Positions 39,067 through 47,279 of a stretch of 64,000 bases of DNA are shown here, piece after piece. Each line of letters begins with the position of its first letter. Positions within the stretch are counted from its first letter, which is position 1. The translations under genes and the position numbers were made by a program. The stretch covers positions 34,044 to 98,043 of the forward strand of contig CAISEB010000004.1 in NCBI GenBank assembly GCA_903884235.1. The letters are read 5' to 3'. A model generated the notes under the pieces. The model made no database searches and was not told the DNA's origin. It saw only the letters and a program-made list of their open reading frames with translations. Source of the DNA: an uncultured Pseudomonadota bacterium. GTDB lineage: Bacteria; Pseudomonadota; Gammaproteobacteria; Steroidobacterales; Steroidobacteraceae.

Positions 39067-39845
39067 CGTCGCGACGTCGCGACGTCGATGAGCGCCGCGA
39101 GCAGCAGGCAGAACAGCGCGGGCAGCCAGGCCCAGTGACCGAGCATAATGGCGTACGCAGCCGACTGCCGCGCCGCTGTGCTCGCAGGCATGAAGCCTGC
39201 GAAGCGGCCGGAGCCCGCATCCATCAGCAATCGCAGCCGACGCCCGGGATACGGCACGGTCAGCACCCAGACGGGGACGCGGTAGTAGATCTCGCCCGCG
39301 ACCGTGGACCCGGCGCCGGGATGCGCGGCCCGGGGCCGTGGCTCGGGGATCTTGCCGAGCAGCACGGAGCCGACCGGGGTCTCGGTGCTGAACTCCGTCG
39401 GCGCATAGCCGGCGACGATCGCCTCGAGCGCGGTCGCTTCGCGCGCATCAAGGCCCGGCGCCGCGCAGACATCGACTTGGCACGCTGCGCGCGGCGCGGC
39501 ACCGTCCGGCGCAGCGGCGACGCCGTCGCGAACGGGCGCCCACGTGCGACGGAACGGGACGTAGAGCGGAACGAGATCATCGGGAACCGCGACCGACGCG
39601 ACGACCTCGTCCGGGATCTCGACGCAGGTCGCGAGGAAGGCGAGCGCGGAGCGCGCGAAGGCCGCGCGATCGTGGCGCACCCGGACGACGGGCGCGAGCA
39701 GGTGCGCAGCGGCACCGGACTCGATGGCAAGCGCACCGCCACAGAGCGGGCACGCGACGGGCGCAGCCGCACTCGCGATGCGCGCCTGGCAGGCGGCGCA
39801 GCTCCAGCTCCTCTGGACGTTATCCAGCGTCGGTGGCATTTCCAT
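38943..39845 (-). CDS. N-terminal part of a frameshifted membrane protein: zinc-ribbon and membrane helix
   Basis: From ATG 39845 the frame encodes 300 residues, but only the first ~253 look genuine. A zinc-ribbon-like pair (CAAC near residue 16, CPLC near 33) is followed by a soluble domain with VGSVLLGKIPEPRP, VAGEIYYRVPVWVLTVPYPG and RLRLLMDAGSGRF, then a hydrophobic helix (LPALFCLLLAALIDVAT). After that the reading turns into Arg/Cys/Ser-rich antisense-like sequence up to the stop at 38943. The true continuation lies in the frame of the downstream gene. Gene fate (pseudogene, phase-variable or sequencing error) is undecided. Confidence 0.6.
   Translation of the reverse strand: MEMPPTLDNVQRSWSCAACQARIASAAAPVACPLCGGALAIESGAAAHLLAPVVRVRHDRAAFARSALAFLATCVEIPDEVVASVAVPDDLVPLYVPFRRTWAPVRDGVAAAPDGAAPRAACQVDVCAAPGLDAREATALEAIVAGYAPTEFSTETPVGSVLLGKIPEPRPRAAHPGAGSTVAGEIYYRVPVWVLTVPYPGRRLRLLMDAGSGRFAGFMPASTAARQSAAYAIMLGHWAWLPALFCLLLAALIDVATSRRCAARCARSRPRRCSAGTPRPSNSPVRGPVRASDSRWRWPA
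39067..39087. repeat. Tandem 8-bp repeat (CGTCGCGA x 2.6) at the frameshift point
   Basis: CGTCGCGA occurs at 39067-39074 and 39075-39082, followed by CGTCG. Deleting one 8-base unit restores one uninterrupted membrane protein (ALIDVATVRGALCALAAAT across the junction). Slipped-strand mispairing explains both gain and loss. Confidence 0.85.
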
Positions 39846-40121
39846 ATCGGTACGGACCGGCCTATCCCTGGGCACGCGACGAAAGTCCCCGTCGATCAAG
39901 ACTATACCCAATCGCGCCGGGTTTCAGTTCGCGAATACCGAATGATCCTGCGAACGACGTCTCGGTGAACGGATGAGTGAATTGAGTTCGTCTCGGTGCG
40001 CCGTATGTGCCGGGCCGCACCGACATGCGAGGCGCACCGAGGGCACCACGACCGCGCGCGGCGCCTGCAGGACTTCAGGGAGCGCGCGCGGCGCGCTGGA
40101 TGCCGGGCGACGCGTGCCGGA
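39846..40121. other. Intergenic region between the split membrane gene and the permease
   Basis: A minus-strand TATAGT (39901-39906) is a possible -10 for the split gene, about 55 nt from its ATG. I see no RNA gene or repeat here. The permease gene ends at 40122 on the same strand. Confidence 0.3.
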
Positions 40122-41588
40122 CTAGAACTCGCAATCCTGCAGCGGCACCACCCGCGTCCGTTTCCACAGCTTGTGGATCGAATAGAGGAGGATGAAGATC
40201 GGGATCATCAGGTAGCTCGTGATGCAGTCGAACCACGAGAACGGATCTGCCCGGAATACGCCCGCATTGGCGCCGAACAGCACGGCGAGGAACAGCAGCA
40301 GCGACAGCCAGGTCCCGTACGGGTAGAACTTCGCCTGGAACTTGAGATCACTGAGGCTGCGGCCCTGCGCGACCCAGGCGCGGCGGAAGCGCAGGTGGCA
40401 GATAGCGATGCCGAGCCAGATCAGGAACCCGCTCAGGCTGCTCGCGTTGTACAGGAGCTGGTAGATCTTCTGGTCGCCGATGTAGTTCGAGAAGAATGCG
40501 CACGCCCCGACCACCCCGGTCGCGAACAGCGCCGCCACCGGCACGCCACGCTTGTTGAGCCGCGCGAAGGGCTTCGGCGCCTTGCCCGCGCAGGCGAGCG
40601 CGTGCAGCATCCGCGTCGCGACGTAGAACGCCGAGTTGCCGCACGAGAGCACGGCCGACAGGATCACCGCGTTCATGAGGCTGGCCGCGTAGTACCCGAC
40701 ATGGGGTACATGCTGGAACACCATCGTGAACGGCGAGTACGCGACGTGCGACTCGTCGCCGTTGAGCAGGTTCGGGTTGTTGAACCCGACCAGCGTGCCG
40801 ACCACGAAGATCGCGCCGACGTAGAACAGCAGGATCCGCCAGAACACGCTGCGGATCGCCTTCGGCACGTTGGTGACCGGGTCGGCCGTCTCTGCCGCGG
40901 CGAGGCCGACGCCCTCGGTTCCCTGAAACGAGAAGCCGGCGACCATGAAGACGCCGAGGACCCCGAGGAAGCCGCCGACGAACGGCGCGGACTGCCCGGT
41001 CTTCGCATCGACCAGCGACCAGTTCTGGAAGCCGACGGCCTCGCCACCGAGCCCTCCGAAGATCAGCAGCACGCCGACCCCGAGGAAGACGATCACCGTG
41101 ATGACCTTGATGCCGGCGAACCAGTACTCGGCCTCGGCATAGGCCTTGACGGTCATCCAGTTGAGGCCGAACAGCACTGCGAAGAAGCCCATCGCCCACA
41201 GCGTCGTGTTGGCGTGCGGGAACCAGAACTTGATGATCAGGGCCCCGGCGACGAGCTCGGCCGCCAGCGTGATGGTCCAGCTGAGCCAGTAGTTCCAGCC
41301 GGCCGCGAATGCGAGCGACGGATCGACGAAGCGCTCGGCGTAGGCCTCGAACGAGCCGCGGATCGGCAGCTGGGTCGCCATCTCGCCGAGCGACTGCATC
41401 ATGCAGTAGACCGCAAGGCCCATGATCGAGTAGCCGAGCAGCGCGCCACCAGGACCTGCCTGGGCGATCGCGCCACCGCTGGCGAGGAAGAGGCCCGTAC
41501 CGATCGCGCCGCCGATGGCGATCATGCTGAGCTGGCGCGCGGTGATCGCGCGTTCCAGTTCCTGTCCGTGTCCCGGAAGCGTCGTCAT
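40122..41588 (-). CDS. LysP-like amino acid permease (APC superfamily)
   Basis: The 488-residue integral membrane protein has about 12 helices. It resembles E. coli LysP over its full length: SMIAIGGAIGTGLFLASG in helix 1, then AEYWFAGIKVITVIVFLGVG, VAGFSFQGTEGVGLAAAE, SVFWRILLFYVGAIFVVG, SCGNSAFYVATRMLHALA and the GVPVAAL loop. Members are proton-coupled importers of basic or other amino acids. Lysine specificity is likely but not proved. It is a single-gene unit. Confidence 0.9.
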   Translation of the reverse strand: MTTLPGHGQELERAITARQLSMIAIGGAIGTGLFLASGGAIAQAGPGGALLGYSIMGLAVYCMMQSLGEMATQLPIRGSFEAYAERFVDPSLAFAAGWNYWLSWTITLAAELVAGALIIKFWFPHANTTLWAMGFFAVLFGLNWMTVKAYAEAEYWFAGIKVITVIVFLGVGVLLIFGGLGGEAVGFQNWSLVDAKTGQSAPFVGGFLGVLGVFMVAGFSFQGTEGVGLAAAETADPVTNVPKAIRSVFWRILLFYVGAIFVVGTLVGFNNPNLLNGDESHVAYSPFTMVFQHVPHVGYYAASLMNAVILSAVLSCGNSAFYVATRMLHALACAGKAPKPFARLNKRGVPVAALFATGVVGACAFFSNYIGDQKIYQLLYNASSLSGFLIWLGIAICHLRFRRAWVAQGRSLSDLKFQAKFYPYGTWLSLLLFLAVLFGANAGVFRADPFSWFDCITSYLMIPIFILLYSIHKLWKRTRVVPLQDCEF

Positions 41589-41737
41589 GGAGTCGCGGGC
41601 CTCTGCGTCACGCCGAAGTCGTCCACGGTAACCGCTGGCGCGGCCGCCGTCACCCGCGACCTGTGGGGTCGCCGCCGGGGCACGCCCGGCCGACCGGCCA
41701 CCCGGCCCGGCATGGCCTGCCCGGCCCCGCCCGAGGG

Positions 41738-41751
41738 CGGGTCACGCGGCC
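41738..41751 (-). terminator. GC-rich hairpin after the YkgJ-type gene
   Basis: Around 41737-41752 the sequence CCGCCCGAGGGCGG forms a 6-bp stem with a 2-base loop, just downstream of the YkgJ-type gene on the minus strand. There is no T-tract, so terminator activity is tentative. Confidence 0.35.
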
Positions 41752-41767
41752 GCCGCCGGCCGGTCGG

Positions 41768-42481
41768 TCACGGCTCGAGGTCATCGAATTCGGCGACCAC
41801 CTCCTCGCCGCTGAGGCCGGCGAACGGCGCCTGCCTGGATTCGAATCGCGCGCGCGCCCCCGGCTCCGCCAAGGCGGCCTCCAGCGCGGAATTGAGTTCG
41901 TACGCGTCCACCTCATAGCCTGCATCGTGCATCGCCGTGCTGAACGCCTCGACATGCGCACCCCCTGCCTGGTACACGACCGGCGCGAACTCCGGGTCGA
42001 TGTCCAGGTTCTCGGGATCCTCGTAGGACTGCTGGCAACCGGCCGCATTGGTCGCGTGATAGTTGCGGCACGACTGGGGCCGCGCCGCGTAGATGACGCA
42101 ACGCCCGTCGGCCAGGAACGGACACTTGACGTTCCGGGTCACGCGCTGGCCGTCGTCCAGCCCCCGCAACAGGGCGCTATTGGCCCGCACCTCGGCCTGG
42201 ACGCGGGCCTGCTCCCCGGGCGTGAGCGACTGCTCGACGAAATCGAGGATCGCGAAGACCTCGGCGGCACGCACGTCGACGGTGAAGTAGCAGCACCAGG
42301 CGCAACCCGTACTACAGGCGAGCGTAGTGACATCCGGCGCAGCGGCGATCCGCGCGTCATGGCGCTGCCGGGACCGCTCCAGCGCACGGATCGCCCCGAG
42401 GTCGCGAATCTCGTCACGCGCTTGGTCGTACTCGCGCCGAAGGATGTCGCGAATCAGTGGAACGTCGAGTGTGATTTCCAT
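41768..42481 (-). CDS. YkgJ-family cysteine cluster protein
   Basis: The 237-residue protein carries the YkgJ (zinc/iron-chelating) cysteine set: CSTGCAWCC near residue 56, CPFLADGRCVIY near 120, RPQSCRNYHA and a further Cys in AAGCQQ. The family is thought to bind an Fe-S cluster or metal; function is unknown. It is divergent from the radical SAM gene at 42538, with only 56 nt between the starts, so the two could share regulation. GAGG precedes the ATG. Confidence 0.85.
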   Translation of the reverse strand: MEITLDVPLIRDILRREYDQARDEIRDLGAIRALERSRQRHDARIAAAPDVTTLACSTGCAWCCYFTVDVRAAEVFAILDFVEQSLTPGEQARVQAEVRANSALLRGLDDGQRVTRNVKCPFLADGRCVIYAARPQSCRNYHATNAAGCQQSYEDPENLDIDPEFAPVVYQAGGAHVEAFSTAMHDAGYEVDAYELNSALEAALAEPGARARFESRQAPFAGLSGEEVVAEFDDLEP

Positions 42482-42524
42482 GGACCCGATCCTCAGCCGC
42501 AGCCGCCGGCAGGGCCCGGCACGA

Positions 42525-42530
42525 TATACT
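42525..42530 (+). promoter_or_regulatory. -10 element of the radical SAM gene (leaderless arrangement)
   Basis: TATACT, a near-consensus -10, ends seven bases before the ATG at 42538. There is no Shine-Dalgarno sequence in that space. Transcription would begin at the start codon itself. Confidence 0.5.
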
Positions 42531-42537
42531 TTCGAGC

Positions 42538-44478
42538 ATGAGCGACCCGCGCATCCTCTCGGTCATCCCGCCGATGACCCAGCTCAACACGCCGTACCCC
42601 TCGACGGCCTATCTTACGGGGTTCCTGCATTCGCGCGGGTTCGCGGCGACGCAGGTGGACCTGTCCATCGCCCTGGCGCACAAGCTGCTGTCGGTGACGG
42701 GACTGCAGGCGATACGCGCGCAGGTGGGCACGCTGCCGGCCACGCGGCACACGGCCACCACGCGGTTCTTCGCCGATCACTTCGAGTCCTACTGCGCCAC
42801 GATCTCGCCGGCCCTCCGATACCTGCAGGGCCGCGATCCCACGCTGGCGCATCGCATCGCCTCGCGGCGCTACCTGCCCGAGGGACCGCGCTTCGCGCTG
42901 CTCGAGCAGTACATCGACGGCCAGCAACAGGAAGGCGATGCGCTCGACTGGGCCTTTGGCGCGATGGGACTGCAGGATCACGCCAAGCACATCGCCACGC
43001 TCTACCTCAATGATCTCGCGGATGTCGTCCGCGACGCCGTCGACCCGCGCTTCGAGTTCGTGCGCTACGCTGAATCCCTGGCCGCGAGCCAGCCCACGTT
43101 CGACCGGCTGCACGCCGCCCTTGGCGCGCCGCACACTCTTGTCGACGCATACTTGCACGAGCTGACACTCGACGCGCTGGCCCGGCATCGACCCGATCTG
43201 GTGCTCATCACCGCGCCATTTCCGGGCAACGTCTACGGCGCCTTTCGCATCGCGCAATCCATCAAGCAGTCCCACCCCGCCGCCGTCACGGCGCTGGGGG
43301 GCGGCTACTGCAACACGGAGCTTCGCGATCTGAACGAGCCGCGGGTGTTCGACTACTTCGATTTCATCACGCTCGACGCCGGCGAACGCCCGCTGCTCGC
43401 GCTCATCGAACACCTGCAGGACCGTCGACCCGTCGACAGGCTGGTGCGCACCTATACCCGCAGCCATCACTTCGTCGATTACCGGGAGCCGGACATCGCC
43501 CTGTCCGAGATCGGCACGCCCACCTACGAGGGCCTGCCGCTGGACGACTACCTGTCGTTGCTGGACATGCTCAACCCGATGCATCGCCTGTGGTCGGATG
43601 GCCGCTGGAACAAGATCACGGTCGCACATGGCTGCTACTGGAAGAAGTGCAGCTTCTGCGATGTCGACCTCGACTACATCTCCCGCTACGATCTCGCGAA
43701 CACCCACGTGCTGATCCAGCGGATCGAGTCGCTGGTTCGCGAGACCGGCCAGACCGGGTTTCATTTCGTGGATGAAGCCGCGCCGCCCAAGGCACTCAAG
43801 TCGCTCGCGAACGCGCTGCTGCAGCGGCAACTCGACATCTCGTGGTGGGGCAACATTCGGTTCGAAAAGTCGTTCGACGCCGGTCTTTGCCGACTGATGG
43901 CCGACAGCGGCTGCATCGCCGTCAGCGGCGGCCTGGAGGTGGCGTCGGACCGCCTGCTCAAGCTCATGAAGAAGGGCGTGTCCGTCGAGCAGGTGGCCCG
44001 CGTCACGCGCGCGTTCTCCGACGCCGGGATCCTCGTGCACGCCTACCTGATGTACGGCTTCCCCACCCAAACTGCGCAGGACACGGTCGACTCGCTGGAG
44101 TACGTGCGCCAGCTGTTCCTGGCCGGCTGCATCCAGTCCGGTTTCTTCCATCGCTTCACCTGCACCGTGCATTCGCCGGTGGGCAAGCATCCGGAGTACT
44201 ACGGCGTGACGCTGGCGCCCCCGGGCCATGCCTCGTTCGCGAACAACGACATCAATTTCACCGACGGCAGCGGCGTCGACCACGACCTGTATGGCGCGGG
44301 ACTCAAGAAAGCGTTGTTCAACTACATGCACGGCATCGGGCTTGATCTCGATGTGCGCGAATGGTTCGACGAACCCGGCGTGGATCGAGGCGCCGCAAGG
44401 AAGGGTCGCCGTCGCGCGCCCGGTGGCGTGCCCCGCACGACGGTGCCGCCGCAGTTCATCGAGCGCGCGCTGGGCTGA
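42538..44478 (+). CDS. B12-binding-type radical SAM protein with C-x4-C-x2-C cluster motif
   Basis: The protein has 646 residues. The N-terminal ~300 residues look like a cobalamin-binding Rossmann domain attached to a long helical insert (ILSVIPPMTQLNTPYPSTAY; later HRPDLVLITAPFPGN and VTALGGGYCNTEL). The radical SAM core follows, with C366-Y-W-K-K-C371-S-F-C374 in place of the usual C-x3-C-x2-C, a spacing also seen in some cobalamin radical SAM enzymes. SISGG-like and GFPTQTAQDTVDSL motifs follow. The B12 ligand His (DxHxxG) is not evident, so cobalamin binding is uncertain. The substrate is unknown, and no biosynthetic cluster surrounds it. Confidence 0.8.
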   Translation: MSDPRILSVIPPMTQLNTPYPSTAYLTGFLHSRGFAATQVDLSIALAHKLLSVTGLQAIRAQVGTLPATRHTATTRFFADHFESYCATISPALRYLQGRDPTLAHRIASRRYLPEGPRFALLEQYIDGQQQEGDALDWAFGAMGLQDHAKHIATLYLNDLADVVRDAVDPRFEFVRYAESLAASQPTFDRLHAALGAPHTLVDAYLHELTLDALARHRPDLVLITAPFPGNVYGAFRIAQSIKQSHPAAVTALGGGYCNTELRDLNEPRVFDYFDFITLDAGERPLLALIEHLQDRRPVDRLVRTYTRSHHFVDYREPDIALSEIGTPTYEGLPLDDYLSLLDMLNPMHRLWSDGRWNKITVAHGCYWKKCSFCDVDLDYISRYDLANTHVLIQRIESLVRETGQTGFHFVDEAAPPKALKSLANALLQRQLDISWWGNIRFEKSFDAGLCRLMADSGCIAVSGGLEVASDRLLKLMKKGVSVEQVARVTRAFSDAGILVHAYLMYGFPTQTAQDTVDSLEYVRQLFLAGCIQSGFFHRFTCTVHSPVGKHPEYYGVTLAPPGHASFANNDINFTDGSGVDHDLYGAGLKKALFNYMHGIGLDLDVREWFDEPGVDRGAARKGRRRAPGGVPRTTVPPQFIERALG

Positions 44479-44479
44479 T

Positions 44480-44501
44480 GCGCCCGGGCGCGAGCGGGCG
44501 C
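44480..44501. terminator. Hairpin between convergent genes
   Basis: GCGCCCG and CGGGCGC form a 7-bp stem with an 8-base loop immediately after the radical SAM stop codon. It could act in either direction between the convergent radical SAM and GST genes. No T-tract is present. Confidence 0.35.
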
Positions 44502-44573
44502 CGTGCCGGCCCGACCGCGCCAACCCGACCGACGCGTCACCTGCGGTGATTCGCCTTCAGGCGACGCGAAACC

Positions 44574-45236
44574 TCACCCTGTCAGCGCCAGCTGTGCAAC
44601 GGCCTCCCAGGTCGTCGCCCGCATGCCATTGCGGTCATTCATGCGCCCGAGCCATTCGCGCAGATTGCGTCGATCCCGCGACAGCTCGGCCCATTCCGGT
44701 GTTTGCGCAAGGAAATCCATGTGCGGCGCGACCATGAGGTCGGCGAGCGTCAACTGCGACGAGGCAAGATAGGCCTTCGTACCGAGCAGGCGGGAGAGTT
44801 CCCCGAACACGACATGCGCCCGAGGCATCGCCGCTGCAATCGCCGCCTCGTCCGGCACAAGGCCCATGAGGCGCGGTGCCACGATCCGATGAAAGCCGAT
44901 CACGCCGCTGACGCCCGGAAAGAGGTACCAATCGGAGATGCCCATGATTTGGTCCATCCGGGCCGCCTCCGTGGGTGATTCCGGGATCAGGTGCGGCGCG
45001 GGAAGCACCCGCTCGAGGTAGCGCAGGATGGCCTGGGTCTCGTACAGCGAGAAGCCACCGTGCTCGAGGACGGGCATCTTGGCGAACGGATGGCGGGACA
45101 GGTGCGGTTCCACCTTGTGCGCGCCCGGCGTCAGTGCGGCGACGCGGAACGAGGCGCCCTTTTCGACCAGCGCGGCCATCACCGCCCGGGCGGCGGGGCT
45201 GCCCGGGATGGTATGGACGACGAATGAGGATGTCAT
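44574..45236 (-). CDS. Glutathione S-transferase family protein
   Basis: The 220-residue protein has an N-terminal thioredoxin-like half (TIPGSPAARAVMAALVEKG; KMPVLEHGGFSLYETQAILRYL, where E-T/S binds glutathione) and an all-helical C-terminal half with LTLADLMVAPHMDFL. It is the last gene of a three-gene unit (ArsR, SRPBCC, GST) and starts 7 nt after the SRPBCC stop with GAGG upstream. A detoxification role is likely; substrate unknown. Confidence 0.87.
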   Translation of the reverse strand: MTSSFVVHTIPGSPAARAVMAALVEKGASFRVAALTPGAHKVEPHLSRHPFAKMPVLEHGGFSLYETQAILRYLERVLPAPHLIPESPTEAARMDQIMGISDWYLFPGVSGVIGFHRIVAPRLMGLVPDEAAIAAAMPRAHVVFGELSRLLGTKAYLASSQLTLADLMVAPHMDFLAQTPEWAELSRDRRNLREWLGRMNDRNGMRATTWEAVAQLALTG

Positions 45237-45243
45237 GCGTGCC

Positions 45244-45705
45244 TCATGGATGGATGACGGCATACTCGGCGAAGTTCTGGAGCCGCGCCGGCCAGCCCGT
45301 GCGAACCTTGCCTGCGAAGATCTCGGCGTCGGCGCCAAGCTGTTGCAGGTCGCGGTGCTCAAGGCTCACCCGCGTTCCACCGCCGGCCCGTTCCTCGAAG
45401 AGAATCTCGACTTCCATCAAGAGGTCGGCGTTGTAGCGGAAATCGGGACCGAGCTGCCAGCCGAGCAGCAGCCGACGCGGCGGCTCCCAGGCGAGGACCC
45501 GGCCCCACTGCGTCTCGTTGTGGGCAGCGTCCCGCTCGAACCAGCGCCCGTTCGTCCGCGGCTCGATGACCAGCTCGGCGTGCGGGCTGCCTCCGGGCGT
45601 CATGCCGCGAGGCCACCACGCGCCCATGTTGCCGGCAAAGAGCTCGAAGGCCCGCGCCAACGGGGCCTTCACGTCCACACTGCATTTCACGGGAGCGATG
45701 CTCAT
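45244..45705 (-). CDS. SRPBCC (AHSA1-type) domain protein
   Basis: The 153-residue protein has the Bet v1-like AHSA1 pattern: an N-terminal strand with VDVKAPLARAFELFAGNMGAWW, central GRVLAWEPPRRLLLGW, TRVSLEHRDL, and a C-terminal helix. Genes for such small ligand-binding proteins very often follow an ArsR repressor gene, as here with a 4-nt overlap. The ligand is unknown. Confidence 0.88.
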   Translation of the reverse strand: MSIAPVKCSVDVKAPLARAFELFAGNMGAWWPRGMTPGGSPHAELVIEPRTNGRWFERDAAHNETQWGRVLAWEPPRRLLLGWQLGPDFRYNADLLMEVEILFEERAGGGTRVSLEHRDLQQLGADAEIFAGKVRTGWPARLQNFAEYAVIHP

Positions 45706-46034
45706 TTGGATTGTTCCTTTTCAGTTTCGTCGTCAGCGAACTTCTGAAACGCGCCCAGTGCCGCGCGCCAATGCTTGTCCAGCCACTCACGCATGGCGCC
45801 GACTCCCCGGGGATCGATGTGGTAGACGCGCCGCGTTCCGTCCGCGACCTCCCGGACCAGGCCGGCTTCCTTCAGGACCTTGAGGTGCTGGGATACGGCC
45901 GGGCGGCTGACCGGCAGGCCGCTCGCGAGTTCTCCCACCGCTCTCGGGCGCTCGGCGACGCGCTGGAAGATCTCGCGCCGCGTCGGGTCGCCGAGGGCCG
46001 AGAAGCCAGCAACAGCCGGTTTAATGTTAGCCAT
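45702..46034 (-). CDS. ArsR-family transcriptional repressor
   Basis: The 110-residue winged-helix protein reads FSALGDPTRREIFQRVAERP, VGELASGLPVSRPAVSQHLKVL and LVREVADGTRRVYHI. The metal-binding CxC of arsenic or cadmium sensors is absent, so the inducer is probably organic. It heads the ArsR-SRPBCC-GST operon. A perfect palindrome directly upstream is the probable operator, giving autoregulation. Confidence 0.92.
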   Translation of the reverse strand: MANIKPAVAGFSALGDPTRREIFQRVAERPRAVGELASGLPVSRPAVSQHLKVLKEAGLVREVADGTRRVYHIDPRGVGAMREWLDKHWRAALGAFQKFADDETEKEQSK

Positions 46035-46041
46035 GCCTTAC

Positions 46042-46059
46042 GGTAAGTTATAACTTACC
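46042..46059. promoter_or_regulatory. Perfect 18-bp palindromic operator of the ArsR operon
   Basis: GGTAAGTTATAACTTACC is a perfect inverted repeat 7 bp before the ArsR start codon. It contains a TATAAC hexamer, so repressor binding would cover the -10 region. Its AT-rich centre stands out against the GC-rich surroundings. Confidence 0.8.
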
Positions 46060-46272
46060 ACTTTGTCAATGGGCTGGATGAGACCCGCACGATTGGCTCG
46101 AGCCGCGCGAACCGGTGGCCGGCGCCGCCCGGACGCCACGTCTGAGCAGGATCGACGCACTGCCGACGGCCCTGCCCGCCCGCGCATCGTGCCGAACGGC
46201 CCGCATTGGGCGGCCTGACGGATCGGTCACGGCGCGTCGGCCTGCCGCACGGGTTAGCACGGGCGATCAATC

Positions 46273-47186
46273 CTGATCCGGGGCGTCGCCGCGAAGGTCT
46301 CAGTCGCAGCGCTGCTGGCGTTCGCGTTGCTCGGCACCGCCCACGCCGCCGAGACGGTCCGGCCGATGCCGGCGCGGTGATCAACGATCCGGCCCCGGAT
46401 GCCGCACACCCGCCGCATTCGGCACAGGTGCTCGTGCCGAGCCATGGCCTCGGGATGAACGGCCTGTTCTACCTCGCCGGCGGCGCGGGACCGCACCCGA
46501 CGGTCGTGCTGCTGCACGGACTTCCCGGCAACGAGCAGAACCTCGACCTGGCCCAGGCCATCCGGCGCGCCGGATGGAATGTGCTGACGTTGCATTACCG
46601 TGGCGCCTGGGGCAGCCCTGGCCGCTTCTCAATCCAACACGCGCTGGAGGACGCGGACGCCGCGGTCGCGTTCGTCCGGCGGCCGGAGATCGCCGGGAAG
46701 TTCGCGATCGATCCGCTACGCATCGCCATTGCGGGACACAGCCTGGGCGGCTTCGCGGCTGCGCACCATGCCCGCGCCGATCGGCAGCTGCTGGGTGTCA
46801 TCCTGCTCGACGCGTGGAACGTCGGCAGCTCGGGGGATGAATTCGCGAAGGTCACCAGACCGGCTCGGACGGCGCTCGTCAACGAGTCCTTCGACGACCT
46901 CGGCAATTGACTGCAGGGGGCAACCGGCGCGGGTATGGCGGCGGAAATCATCGCGCATCGCCGCGAGTGGAACTTCATGGCGTGGGCCCGCGAACTGGCG
47001 CATTCGGCGCTGCTGGTGATCGGCGCTTCGAAATCCGATGCCGAGGCAAACCGCACCTTGGCCGATGCCGTGACTCGCGCAGGGGGCAAGGTGTCCGCCC
47101 TCACCCTGCCGAGCGATCACGCCTTCCAGGATCACCGCATTGCGCTCGCCTCCGAGGTGGTCGACTGGCTGGAGGGCCTCCCCTGA
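46273..47186 (+). pseudogene. Decayed secreted alpha/beta hydrolase gene (no start codon, frameshift, in-frame stop)
   Basis: The pieces fit one secreted alpha/beta hydrolase. From 46273 a signal peptide is encoded (GVAAKVSVAALLAFALLGTA then HAAE) but only CTG, not ATG/GTG/TTG, opens the frame. About 46350-46376 the frame shifts to VINDPAPDAAHPP, and the hydrolase core follows: VVLLHGLPGNEQNLDL and the nucleophile elbow GHSLGG. A TGA at 46908-46910 then interrupts the frame after DDLGN; the same frame resumes with LQGATGAGMAAEII and reaches the catalytic His region (PSDHAFQDHR). A truncated product from GTG 46377 would be 177 residues and lack that His. Confidence 0.75.
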
Positions 47187-47279
47187 CGCAGTTGCAGCCG
47201 GTGGCCGTCGCCCCCGCAGCAACTGCCGGACGGCGGACGAATGGCCCTGGCGTGCCGTGCCGGCGGTGCGGGCACGCCG

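Noticed and set aside
41889..41905. GAATTGAGTTCGT also found near 39977
   Set aside because: A 13-base match, one copy inside a coding region and one intergenic; no extended similarity, so probably chance.
39996..41918. Plus-strand open frame opposite the LysP-like permease
   Set aside because: Antisense shadow; the permease has full-length similarity to LysP from memory of the family.
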